A stretch of 6,332 nucleotides of DNA from Helicobacteraceae bacterium (GTDB lineage Bacteria; Campylobacterota; Campylobacteria; Campylobacterales; Sulfurimonadaceae), in the NCBI GenBank assembly GCA_030642185.1, contig DAOWOG010000078.1:1-6332 (forward strand). The letters are read 5' to 3'. Positions 1 through 6,332 of the stretch are shown here, one piece after another; the first letter of the stretch is position 1, and each line of letters opens with the position of its first letter. Both the position numbers and the translations under genes were made by a program. Under the pieces are notes generated by a model. It was not told the origin of the DNA. It ran no database searches and saw only the letters and a program-made list of their open reading frames with translations.

Positions 1-86
1 GGACATTTGATCCAGTGTGCCGGGGCTTCATCTTTATGAGGCTGTTTTTTGTTTGTATCGCTGCCAAAAATGTTAAAGAGATTCAC
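1..86 (-). CDS. accD: Acetyl-CoA carboxylase carboxyltransferase subunit beta, N-terminal fragment
   Basis: Only the first 28 codons and two bases of the next are in the window; the rest continues past the left edge. AccD pairs with AccA to transfer the carboxyl group from biotin to acetyl-CoA, giving malonyl-CoA for fatty-acid synthesis in the cytoplasm. The reading begins MNLFNIFGSD, has a lysine-containing linker, then DEAPAHWIKCP. The last part matches the AccD N-terminus just before its zinc ribbon: E. coli AccD has GVWTKC with cysteine 27, and here the cysteine is residue 28, the expected first zinc ligand. The start is GTG at 86-84, with an AAGGAG ribosome-binding site 5 bases upstream. 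It shares GTGA with the stop of the phosphatase gene, so translation is probably coupled. The assignment rests on a short stretch but combines motif, position, strong ribosome-binding site and overlap. The remaining zinc cysteines and the catalytic domain cannot be checked. Confidence 0.85.
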   Translation of the reverse strand, partial: MNLFNIFGSDTNKKQPHKDEAPAHWIKC

Positions 87-817
87 GCAGACTCCTTTGG
101 AATTTGAAAAATATTACACAGATGTTCAAACACATCCCTCTCTTTTGAAATAATCAAAAGATGATTATCCTGATATCGGAAAAGCCCCTCACACAAAAAG
201 ATTCCGGCTTCTATATCATATGGCCGCATTGTACCAAAAAATACCACATATTTTACAAAATGAGCATATGCCAATGAGAGGGCAACGGCACCAGGTGAAC
301 GAAATTTAAGGCCCGACTCTATCAATAAAGCACTGTATTTAGGGTGCAGCACCGCTTTTTCAAATATACCGACTTTGGAATAAGCATGTTGGCTGACAGG
401 CTTCTGTGTAGAAAAATTATTTAGAAAAGTTATATAATGCTTTTGCTCAAAACGTACAAAACACTCACCGCTGGCAAAATTGGCCACCACGGCAGCGACA
501 GTTTGACCCTCCTGCTGCAAAGCAATAGAAGCACCGTAATAGGGAAAAAGACTTTTGAAGTTGTCACTGCCGTCTATGGGATCGAGGATAATAAGATCTT
601 TTCCTTCACCGATCAATCCGCTCTCTTCGGAAGAGATTTGACCGAAACAGGAAAGATGACGGATGAAAATTTGTTCAGCTTCAAGGTCAAACCCCATACT
701 GACATCACCTCCAGCTCCGATATTACGAGGCTTAAAGAGTGATATATCTGTATTGTTACGTAGAAACTTTTCTACTTCACGGCACGCATATAGCGTTGCA
801 TCAATAAAATCCTGCAC
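83..817 (-). CDS. Inositol monophosphatase family protein (substrate unknown)
   Basis: The product belongs to the metal-dependent inositol monophosphatase (SuhB/IMPase) superfamily, which removes phosphate from small molecules. From the GTG at 817 it has 244 residues, slightly shorter than E. coli SuhB (267). Visible motifs are GGDVSMGFDLEAEQ (about 36-49), SEESG (about 63-67), the signature DPIDGSDNF (79-87) and RPYDIEAG (about 198-205). The expected metal ligands, E64, D79, D82 and D201, are all present. Two changes stand out. The tryptophan usually found in the C-terminal WD motif is tyrosine (RPYD), and the usual ALDLAY is ALSLAY. The start is uncertain. An in-frame ATG at 868 gives 261 residues but overlaps gltD by 50 bases, has no good ribosome-binding site, and adds 17 residues with no counterpart in SuhB. 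GTG at 817 lies one base after the gltD stop, has a weak GGGA 4 bases upstream, and starts at the first family helix. The stop TGA overlaps the accD start. Role, substrate and any link to GOGAT or lipid synthesis are not shown; SuhB-like or CysQ-like activities are possible. Confidence 0.88.
   Translation of the reverse strand: MQDFIDATLYACREVEKFLRNNTDISLFKPRNIGAGGDVSMGFDLEAEQIFIRHLSCFGQISSEESGLIGEGKDLIILDPIDGSDNFKSLFPYYGASIALQQEGQTVAAVVANFASGECFVRFEQKHYITFLNNFSTQKPVSQHAYSKVGIFEKAVLHPKYSALLIESGLKFRSPGAVALSLAYAHFVKYVVFFGTMRPYDIEAGIFLCEGLFRYQDNHLLIISKERDVFEHLCNIFQIPKESA
92..97 (-). promoter_or_regulatory. Ribosome-binding site of accD, inside the phosphatase gene
   Basis: AAGGAG lies in the last codons of the phosphatase-family gene, with 5 bases between it and the GTG at 86. 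This is the strongest reason to accept the short open frame at the left edge as a real gene start. Confidence 0.88.
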
Positions 818-825
818 ACTATCCC
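815..825 (-). promoter_or_regulatory. gltD stop / phosphatase start junction with weak ribosome-binding site
   Basis: Read on the minus strand, this is GGGATAGTGTG: a weak GGGA (825-822), the gltD stop TAG (821-819), one base, then GTG (817-815). The arrangement copies the one-base spacing of the gltB/gltD junction and suggests coupled translation. The weak site is the main doubt about this start. Confidence 0.55.
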
Positions 826-2201
826 AGCAGCATTTTAGCGATACTTCGTGCTGCTTCACGTCCGTCATAAGCTGCTGTAACTACCAGATCTGCACCACGG
901 TAGCAATCACCGCCGGCATAAATGCCTGAAGTCGTTGTCTGATAACTCTCATCGACAACAATACCGCCCCAACTATTTGTCTCGATACCATTTTCTGCCA
1001 GAAATGCCGGTGCTTCAGGATCAAAACCGAGCGCCATGACAATCACATCGGCCTTGACCTGGAACTCGCTCCCTTTGATCTCTTCCATACGCTGACGTCC
1101 GCTTTCGTCTTTCGCACCGAGTATCGTTTTGATCATCTCAATTGCGACTGCCTTATTCTCATCTCCAAGAATAATCTCTTTAGGCGAGGCATAAAAAGTA
1201 AAATCCACACCTTCTTCGATAGAGTTCTTATACTCTTTTTGTGAGCCGGGCATATTATGTGCATCTCGACGATAGAGAGCTGTCACACTTTTTGCTCCTT
1301 CACGTTTTGCCGTACGTACACAGTCCATTGCCGTGTCTCCACCGCCAATGACAACAACATCCATATCTTTAAAGTCAAACTTTCTTTCATAGGAAAGTCC
1401 GAAATTTTTACGCTGAATTGTCGTCAGATACTGCATGGATACATAAACATTATCCGCCTGCTCTCCATTGATACGTGCCATTTTGGCACGTGTGGCACCG
1501 ACACCGATAAAGACAGCATCATGTTTATCTGCTATTTCAGCAAAGCTGATATCTTTGCCTACCTCATGATTAAGAACCAGTTCCATTCCCGCATCTTTAA
1601 GTAGATTGACACGGCGATCAACTACCTTTTTGTCAAGTTTGAAACCCGGGATACCATAAGTCAACAGTCCTCCGGCACGATCGGCACGTTCATACATCGT
1701 CACACCGATGCCTGAACGAAGCAGATAAGTCGCTACAGAAAGTCCGGCAGGACCCGAACCGATTATCGCTACCTTTTTATCAGTCGTTATTCCTGGAAAA
1801 TCAGGTCTGAGTCCCTGCTTAAAACCTTCCTCATTGATATAGGTTTCAACCGAACCGATCGTAATTGCACCATGGCCGTCATTGAGAGTACAATCGCCTT
1901 CACACAGACGATCATGCGGACAAACACGCCCCATTACTTCGGGAAAAGGTGACGGTTCATTAGAGAGCTTAAATGCAAATTCAAGGTCCTTTTCCGCCAC
2001 GGCTTTGAGCCATTGCGGAATATAGTTATGCAACGGACATTTATTCAGACAGTACGGATCACCGCACTGGATACAACGGTCACTCTGTGAAGCAGCATCA
2101 CTTTTGCCGAAAAGTTCATAAATCTCACCAAAATCTTTTGTACGCTCAACTACCAGACGTTTAGAAGGGTCGATGCGTCCTGTCGTTAGAAATTCTCTCA
2201 T
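819..2201 (-). CDS. gltD: Glutamate synthase small (beta) subunit, NAD(P)H-dependent FAD/Fe-S oxidoreductase
   Basis: GltD oxidises NADPH at an FAD site and passes electrons through 4Fe-4S clusters to the FMN of GltB, supporting cytoplasmic glutamate synthesis. From the ATG at 2201 it has 460 residues, close to the roughly 470 of E. coli GltD. The N-terminal Fe-S domain has C43, C46, C51 and C55 (CIQCGDPYCLNKC), then C94, C100 and C104 (VCPHDRLCEGDC). The FAD-binding Rossmann motif IIGSGPAG is at about 146-153. The second, NAD(P)H-binding fold has VVIGGGDTAMDC at about 283-294. The C-terminal FAD contact AGGDCYRGADLVVTAAYDGREAA is represented by AGGD and the following RGADLV at about 429-440. 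I chose the ATG at 2201 over the in-frame ATG at 2225. It has an AAGGAG ribosome-binding site 6 bases upstream, lies one base after the gltB stop, and begins MREFLTTGRIDP as the family does; the longer form would add eight residues and overlap gltB. The stop TAG is at 821-819. No defect is seen. Confidence 0.97.
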   Translation of the reverse strand: MREFLTTGRIDPSKRLVVERTKDFGEIYELFGKSDAASQSDRCIQCGDPYCLNKCPLHNYIPQWLKAVAEKDLEFAFKLSNEPSPFPEVMGRVCPHDRLCEGDCTLNDGHGAITIGSVETYINEEGFKQGLRPDFPGITTDKKVAIIGSGPAGLSVATYLLRSGIGVTMYERADRAGGLLTYGIPGFKLDKKVVDRRVNLLKDAGMELVLNHEVGKDISFAEIADKHDAVFIGVGATRAKMARINGEQADNVYVSMQYLTTIQRKNFGLSYERKFDFKDMDVVVIGGGDTAMDCVRTAKREGAKSVTALYRRDAHNMPGSQKEYKNSIEEGVDFTFYASPKEIILGDENKAVAIEMIKTILGAKDESGRQRMEEIKGSEFQVKADVIVMALGFDPEAPAFLAENGIETNSWGGIVVDESYQTTTSGIYAGGDCYRGADLVVTAAYDGREAARSIAKMLLG

Positions 2202-2202
2202 C

Positions 2203-5200
2203 TTAAACTCCTTTTTCCTGGTCAATTGGCAGTTTTTTCAGGTTCTTCGGATGAACCAGCCAAAAGTTTCTGATCTCAACACGGAAATTTTCAAGCAGTT
2301 CAACCGCTTTTTCGCTTCCTGTTTCTGTCACATACTCTTTTAATAGACGTTTGAGGTAATGACGTGCCTCATCACCTTCATCGGTATCGATACGTACCGC
2401 CTCAACCAGTTCATGATTGACATTTTCAACAAAGGTGTGATCTGCATCATAAACGAATGCAATACCGCCCGTCATACCTGCACCGAAGTTGATTCCGGTT
2501 TTACCCAGAATGATTACAATACCGCCGGTCATATACTCACAGGCGTTATCTCCGGTTCCTTCAACAATGGCCAAAGCACCGGAATTACGTACGGCAAAAC
2601 GTTCACCGACTGAACCGTTAATGAACAGCTTACCGCCGCTTGCTCCGTATAGACAGGTATTACCGCCTGAGCTGAATGATTCACCCTGAAGTTTGGAAGT
2701 GATAATGATCTTGCCGCCGTGCATCCCCTTGCCGATGTAGTCATTGGCATATCCATCCAGTCTTATCGAAACACCATTGATCAAAAAGGCACCCAGCGCC
2801 TGTCCGGCAATTCCACTCAGACTGATATGGATCGTATCATTTTTCAGGCCGGCATCCCCGTAATACTGTGCGATCTCACCACTGACACGAGCACCGAAAC
2901 TACGATTCAGGTTACAGATATCGCGTTTAATACGGATCGGATGATCCGGATGTTTGATCGCGGTCATCGCCTCTTCAACTACCTCTTTTTCAAATTGATT
3001 TGAATCAAACGGATCATTGAACGGATGCTGACACGTATCAATACCCTCTTCTTTATGAAGAATGGCACTGAAATCAAATTTTTGCGCAAAAGGATCATTG
3101 ACAACCTGGAGCACTTCACTGTGACCTACCATCTCTTCGACAGTTCTAAATCCAAGCTCCGCCATAATAGAACGAACATCTTCAGCCAGGAGTGAAAAAT
3201 AATGAACGATCTGCTCAACGTTGCCTTTAAAGTGCTCTTTACGCAAGGTCTCATTTTGTGTTGCAATACCGACTGAACATTTATTGACATGACAGATACG
3301 CAGCATTTTACATCCGACAATAGTCAACACACCTGTACCGAATGCAAAACTTTCTGCACCCAGCATAGCTGCTTTTACGACATCCAGGCCTGTTTTGAGA
3401 CCACCGTCTGTCTGCAGTTCCACCATCTCGCGAAGATTATTGGCTTTAAGGGCATTATGTGCCTCTGAAAGTCCAAGTTCCCATGGATTACCGGCAAATT
3501 TAATAGACGTTAACGGTGCAGCACCCGTACCGCCGTCACCGCCGGAGATAATAATTTTATCTGCATAAGCTTTGGCTACACCTGCAGCAATGGTTCCGAC
3601 ACCGGCAGTCGAAACCAGTTTAACGGTAATTTTAGCAGTAGGGTTGACCTGCTTAAGATCGAAGATCAATTGTGCCAGATCTTCGATGGAATAAATATCG
3701 TGGTGCGGCGGAGGTGAGATCAGGGTCACACCCGGAACCGTGTTACGCAGACGTGCGATCAGCGCTGTTACTTTATGTCCCGGAAGCTGACCGCCCTCAC
3801 CCGGTTTTGCACCCTGGGCAACTTTGATCTGTATCTCTTCAGCACTTCGCAGATACGCCGGTGTGACACCGAAACGTCCTGATGCAACCTGCTTGATCTT
3901 TGAATTTCGTTCAGTACCGAAACGTTCAGCATCTTCACCGCCCTCACCGGAGTTCGACTGACCGCCGATTCGGTTCATGGCCGCTGCAATACTTTCATGC
4001 GCTTCCGGAGAAATTGAACCCAGACTCATCGCTGCAGATGCAAAGCGTTTGAAAATTTCCTCTTTTGGCTCTACTTCAGAGATATCAATCGACTTTCTAT
4101 CTGCCTTGAATTCAAAGAAATCACGGATAAATTTCAGACCGCGTCCATTGATAATACGCGTCAGACGTTCAAAGTCCTCTTTTTTTCCTGATTCAACAAC
4201 CGCGTGAATAGCGTGAATCACTTCCGGTCCGAAATCATGGTGTTCCTGTCCATTATAGAACTTGTAAAAACCACCGATATTCAGTGGAAAGATACGGTTA
4301 AAACCGGTCTCTTCACATGCTTCTTTATGTGCTTTTTTGATGCGTTCATCAATATCATCAAAACCAAGACCCGGGATGAGAACATGGGAATCACCAAAAC
4401 ATTTCTCTGTGATTTCATGCTTTAGGCCAATAACATCAAACAGACCGGAGTTACGGTAAGACGCGATTGTCGCGATCCCCATTTTGGACATAATCTTCAA
4501 TAATCCGGCATTCAGTGCACCGTGAACTGCTTTAAGTGCTTCATGGCAAGACATATCCAAAGTGCTCTTGGTTTCAAGGTGTGCCGTCACTGTCGTATAA
4601 AGCAGACTTGGATAAACCGCACTTGCTCCGTAACCGATCAACACTGCTGCACCATGCGAATCCACAACTTCTCCCGTAACAGCGATAATCGAGACAAGAT
4701 GACGGATTTTAACATCAAGCAGTGCCTGGTTGATACGCCCTACAGCCATCAACATCGGAATAACCGGATTTTTTTCATCAAATTCAAAATCATCCAGGAT
4801 AACGATACGGACACCATCATCTTTTACCGCTTTAATAATCGTCTCTGCAAGCGCTTCTACACTGGATTCGAGATCTGTCGTGTAGGCAGTCGAGAAGGTT
4901 TGGTTATGGTAAAAAGCCTGGTAGCGCGGCGAGCGCTTATCGCCGAATGACTTGAGTACTTCCAGCTTTTCACGTGTAATAACCGGTGAGATCGCTTTAA
5001 GACGATGGGCATGCGTCGGAATTTCATCCAAAATATTATGAACTTCACCAAAACCGGTGTTCAGACTCATAACAACTTTTTCACGGATAGGATCAATCGG
5101 CGGGTTGGTAACCTGTGCAAATTTCTGCTTGAAATAATCACTGAAATTTCGCTGTTTTTCACTAAACGCAGCTAAAGGCGTGTCATCACCCATCGAACCG

Positions 5201-6332
5201 ACGGCTTCCTTGCCATCACGCATCATCGGCTCAATCACCTGTTCAATGATCTCCTGCGTTATATTGAAGAAACGCTGGCGATGTACCATGTTTGTCTTTT
5301 CAAAGTCACACACTTCACCATACTGAACGTCAACATGTTCCTGCAGGTAAATCATATGTTCATTCAACCACTTCATATAAGGGTTGGATGTTTTGAGATA
5401 ATCATTGATATCGTTGTTTTTCAGTACTTTTCCGAATTTGAGATCAAGACCGATCATTTCACCTGACTGCAAACGGCCACGCTCTTTAATGTTCTCATCC
5501 GGAATATCGATAACACCGTACTCACTGGCAATCAGAAACGTATCGTCATGCGTAATTGTATATTTGGAAGGGCGCAGACCGTTACGGTCAAGAACACAGC
5601 CGATATAACGTCCGTCTGTCAGTGAAAATGCTGCCGGACCGTCCCACGCCTCAAAAACAGTAGAGTAATACTCATAAAATGCACGCAGCTGCGGGTCCAT
5701 ATGCGGTGCATTCTGCCATGGCGCCGGAATCAGCGCACGTGCAGCTTTGAAGAAGTCCATACCGTTAGCGATCAGAAACTCAAAAAAGTTGTCGGCACTG
5801 GCACTGTCTGATGAACCCGGCTGCAAGATCGGAAGAATACGTGCGATCTCTTCATCGGTAAAGATATCACTCTTAATCGATTCGGATTTAATCGCTACAT
5901 TAATACGGTTTCCTTCAACAGAGTTAATCTCTCCATTGTGTGCTACAGCACGAAAAGGCTGGGCAAGGCGCCATGCAGGCAAAGTGTTGGTCGAAAATCG
6001 CTGATGAAACAGTGAAAAAGAGATCTTAAATTTTTCATCCTGAAAATCTTTATAGAACTCTTTGATATGCGTCGGCATCACCAGGCCCTTGTACGAGATG
6101 ACACGTGCCGACATGGAAGCGATGTAAAAATCCTCATCCTCAATCAGTTCATGTTCAATCTCTTTACGGCTCAGGTATAAGAGTGCATCAAAGCGTTTGG
6201 TAGCCATAATGGAGTTCGGAGTAATAAATATCTGAATAATGTATGGCAGTGTCTCTAGCGCCTGATCACCCAATGCATTGGTATCAATCGGTACCGTACG
6301 GTTGAGCACTATTTTTAGATCATTCGTTTGAC
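2203..6332 (-). CDS. gltB: Glutamate synthase large (alpha) subunit, 5'-truncated by window edge
   Basis: This subunit hydrolyses glutamine and channels the ammonia to 2-oxoglutarate to give glutamate, using electrons passed from GltD; it is cytoplasmic. The frame stays open to base 6332, so the GTG at 6309 is an internal valine and not the start. Numbering from that GTG, 1368 residues are visible. The class II glutaminase remainder spans about 1-310, with FHQRFSTNT near 101 and AHNGEIN near 123 (the Asn-Gly of the oxyanion hole). The central domain spans about 370-655 (GSMGDDTP near 369, NPPIDP near 401, MSKMGIATIAS near 606). The FMN synthase domain spans about 720-1095 (GAKPGEGGQLPG near 833, SPPPHHDIYSIEDL near 864, GGDGGTG near 923). 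The 3Fe-4S cysteines are C1000, C1006 and C1011 (CX5CX4C). The glycine-rich GXGXG beta-helix spans about 1150-1340. Compared with remembered GltB sequences, where these cysteines are 1102, 1108 and 1113, about 100 N-terminal residues, including catalytic Cys1, lie outside the window. The frame is otherwise intact. It ends GAA AAA GGA GTT TAA, one base before gltD. Confidence 0.98.
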   Translation of the reverse strand, partial: QTNDLKIVLNRTVPIDTNALGDQALETLPYIIQIFITPNSIMATKRFDALLYLSRKEIEHELIEDEDFYIASMSARVISYKGLVMPTHIKEFYKDFQDEKFKISFSLFHQRFSTNTLPAWRLAQPFRAVAHNGEINSVEGNRINVAIKSESIKSDIFTDEEIARILPILQPGSSDSASADNFFEFLIANGMDFFKAARALIPAPWQNAPHMDPQLRAFYEYYSTVFEAWDGPAAFSLTDGRYIGCVLDRNGLRPSKYTITHDDTFLIASEYGVIDIPDENIKERGRLQSGEMIGLDLKFGKVLKNNDINDYLKTSNPYMKWLNEHMIYLQEHVDVQYGEVCDFEKTNMVHRQRFFNITQEIIEQVIEPMMRDGKEAVGSMGDDTPLAAFSEKQRNFSDYFKQKFAQVTNPPIDPIREKVVMSLNTGFGEVHNILDEIPTHAHRLKAISPVITREKLEVLKSFGDKRSPRYQAFYHNQTFSTAYTTDLESSVEALAETIIKAVKDDGVRIVILDDFEFDEKNPVIPMLMAVGRINQALLDVKIRHLVSIIAVTGEVVDSHGAAVLIGYGASAVYPSLLYTTVTAHLETKSTLDMSCHEALKAVHGALNAGLLKIMSKMGIATIASYRNSGLFDVIGLKHEITEKCFGDSHVLIPGLGFDDIDERIKKAHKEACEETGFNRIFPLNIGGFYKFYNGQEHHDFGPEVIHAIHAVVESGKKEDFERLTRIINGRGLKFIRDFFEFKADRKSIDISEVEPKEEIFKRFASAAMSLGSISPEAHESIAAAMNRIGGQSNSGEGGEDAERFGTERNSKIKQVASGRFGVTPAYLRSAEEIQIKVAQGAKPGEGGQLPGHKVTALIARLRNTVPGVTLISPPPHHDIYSIEDLAQLIFDLKQVNPTAKITVKLVSTAGVGTIAAGVAKAYADKIIISGGDGGTGAAPLTSIKFAGNPWELGLSEAHNALKANNLREMVELQTDGGLKTGLDVVKAAMLGAESFAFGTGVLTIVGCKMLRICHVNKCSVGIATQNETLRKEHFKGNVEQIVHYFSLLAEDVRSIMAELGFRTVEEMVGHSEVLQVVNDPFAQKFDFSAILHKEEGIDTCQHPFNDPFDSNQFEKEVVEEAMTAIKHPDHPIRIKRDICNLNRSFGARVSGEIAQYYGDAGLKNDTIHISLSGIAGQALGAFLINGVSIRLDGYANDYIGKGMHGGKIIITSKLQGESFSSGGNTCLYGASGGKLFINGSVGERFAVRNSGALAIVEGTGDNACEYMTGGIVIILGKTGINFGAGMTGGIAFVYDADHTFVENVNHELVEAVRIDTDEGDEARHYLKRLLKEYVTETGSEKAVELLENFRVEIRNFWLVHPKNLKKLPIDQEKGV
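2208..2213 (-). promoter_or_regulatory. Ribosome-binding site of gltD, inside gltB
   Basis: AAGGAG lies in the last codons of gltB, with 6 bases between it and the ATG at 2201. The gltB stop TAA (2205-2203) sits between them. This decides the gltD start at 2201 and suggests that ribosomes finishing gltB help initiate gltD. Confidence 0.9.

Noticed and set aside
437..742. A 101-codon plus-strand open frame
   Set aside because: It is antisense to the part of the phosphatase gene that encodes the DPIDGSDNF signature; the minus-strand frame explains the sequence.
1257..1604. A 115-codon plus-strand open frame
   Set aside because: It is antisense to the conserved nucleotide-binding region of gltD, with no recognisable domain.
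2529..2756. A 75-codon minus-strand open frame inside the end of gltB
   Set aside because: It is an out-of-frame reading of the glycine-rich GXGXG domain; no independent start signal or domain was seen.
2440..2760. Recurrent GCCG/CCGCC-type short motifs suggesting a DNA repeat
   Set aside because: They are glycine codons (GGC, GGT) of the GXGXG beta-helix read in reverse, so this is protein-level repetition and not a DNA element.
3277..3312. The cysteine cluster as a possible zinc finger or unusual metal site
   Set aside because: Its CX5CX4C spacing and flanking residues match the known 3Fe-4S site of glutamate synthase large subunits.
4522..4950. A 142-codon plus-strand open frame
   Set aside because: It lies wholly antisense to the strongly conserved central domain of gltB, has no recognisable domain, is rich in Cys and His as expected of an antisense reading, and has no supporting gene context.

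Overview
All four genes lie on the minus strand, head to tail, and look like a slice of one operon. In transcription order they are gltB (glutamate synthase large subunit, 5' end beyond the right edge), gltD (small subunit), an inositol-monophosphatase-family gene, and the first 28 codons of accD (acetyl-CoA carboxylase carboxyltransferase beta), which runs off the left edge. There is no intergenic space. gltB and gltD are separated by 1 base. gltD and the phosphatase are separated by 1 base if the phosphatase starts at the GTG at 817. The phosphatase stop and the accD GTG start overlap as GTGA.

The organism is probably a bacterium of the Campylobacterota (Sulfurovum, Sulfurimonas or Sulfuricurvum type). 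This is inferred from the general look of the GltB and GltD proteins, the moderate GC content and the very tight packing. It cannot be proven from this window. Hand counts of sampled stretches give about 47-48% GC in gltB/gltD and about 39% in the phosphatase gene.

Region by region: 6332-2203 is gltB, with the glutaminase remainder, central, FMN/3Fe-4S synthase and GXGXG domains. 2201-819 is gltD, with an N-terminal Fe-S domain and two dinucleotide folds. 817-83 (or 868-83) is the phosphatase-family gene. 86-1 is the start of accD. GltB and GltD together form NADPH-type glutamate synthase (GOGAT), which makes glutamate from glutamine and 2-oxoglutarate. AccD acts in the first committed step of fatty-acid synthesis. 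The phosphatase-family protein keeps the metal-binding residues of its family, but its substrate cannot be read from the sequence.

No promoter, terminator, RNA gene, repeat, CRISPR array or mobile element was seen. The operon promoter would lie beyond the right edge. I did not find a novel system. The useful results are the unlisted accD start, two corrected gene starts, the divergent phosphatase and its lower GC.
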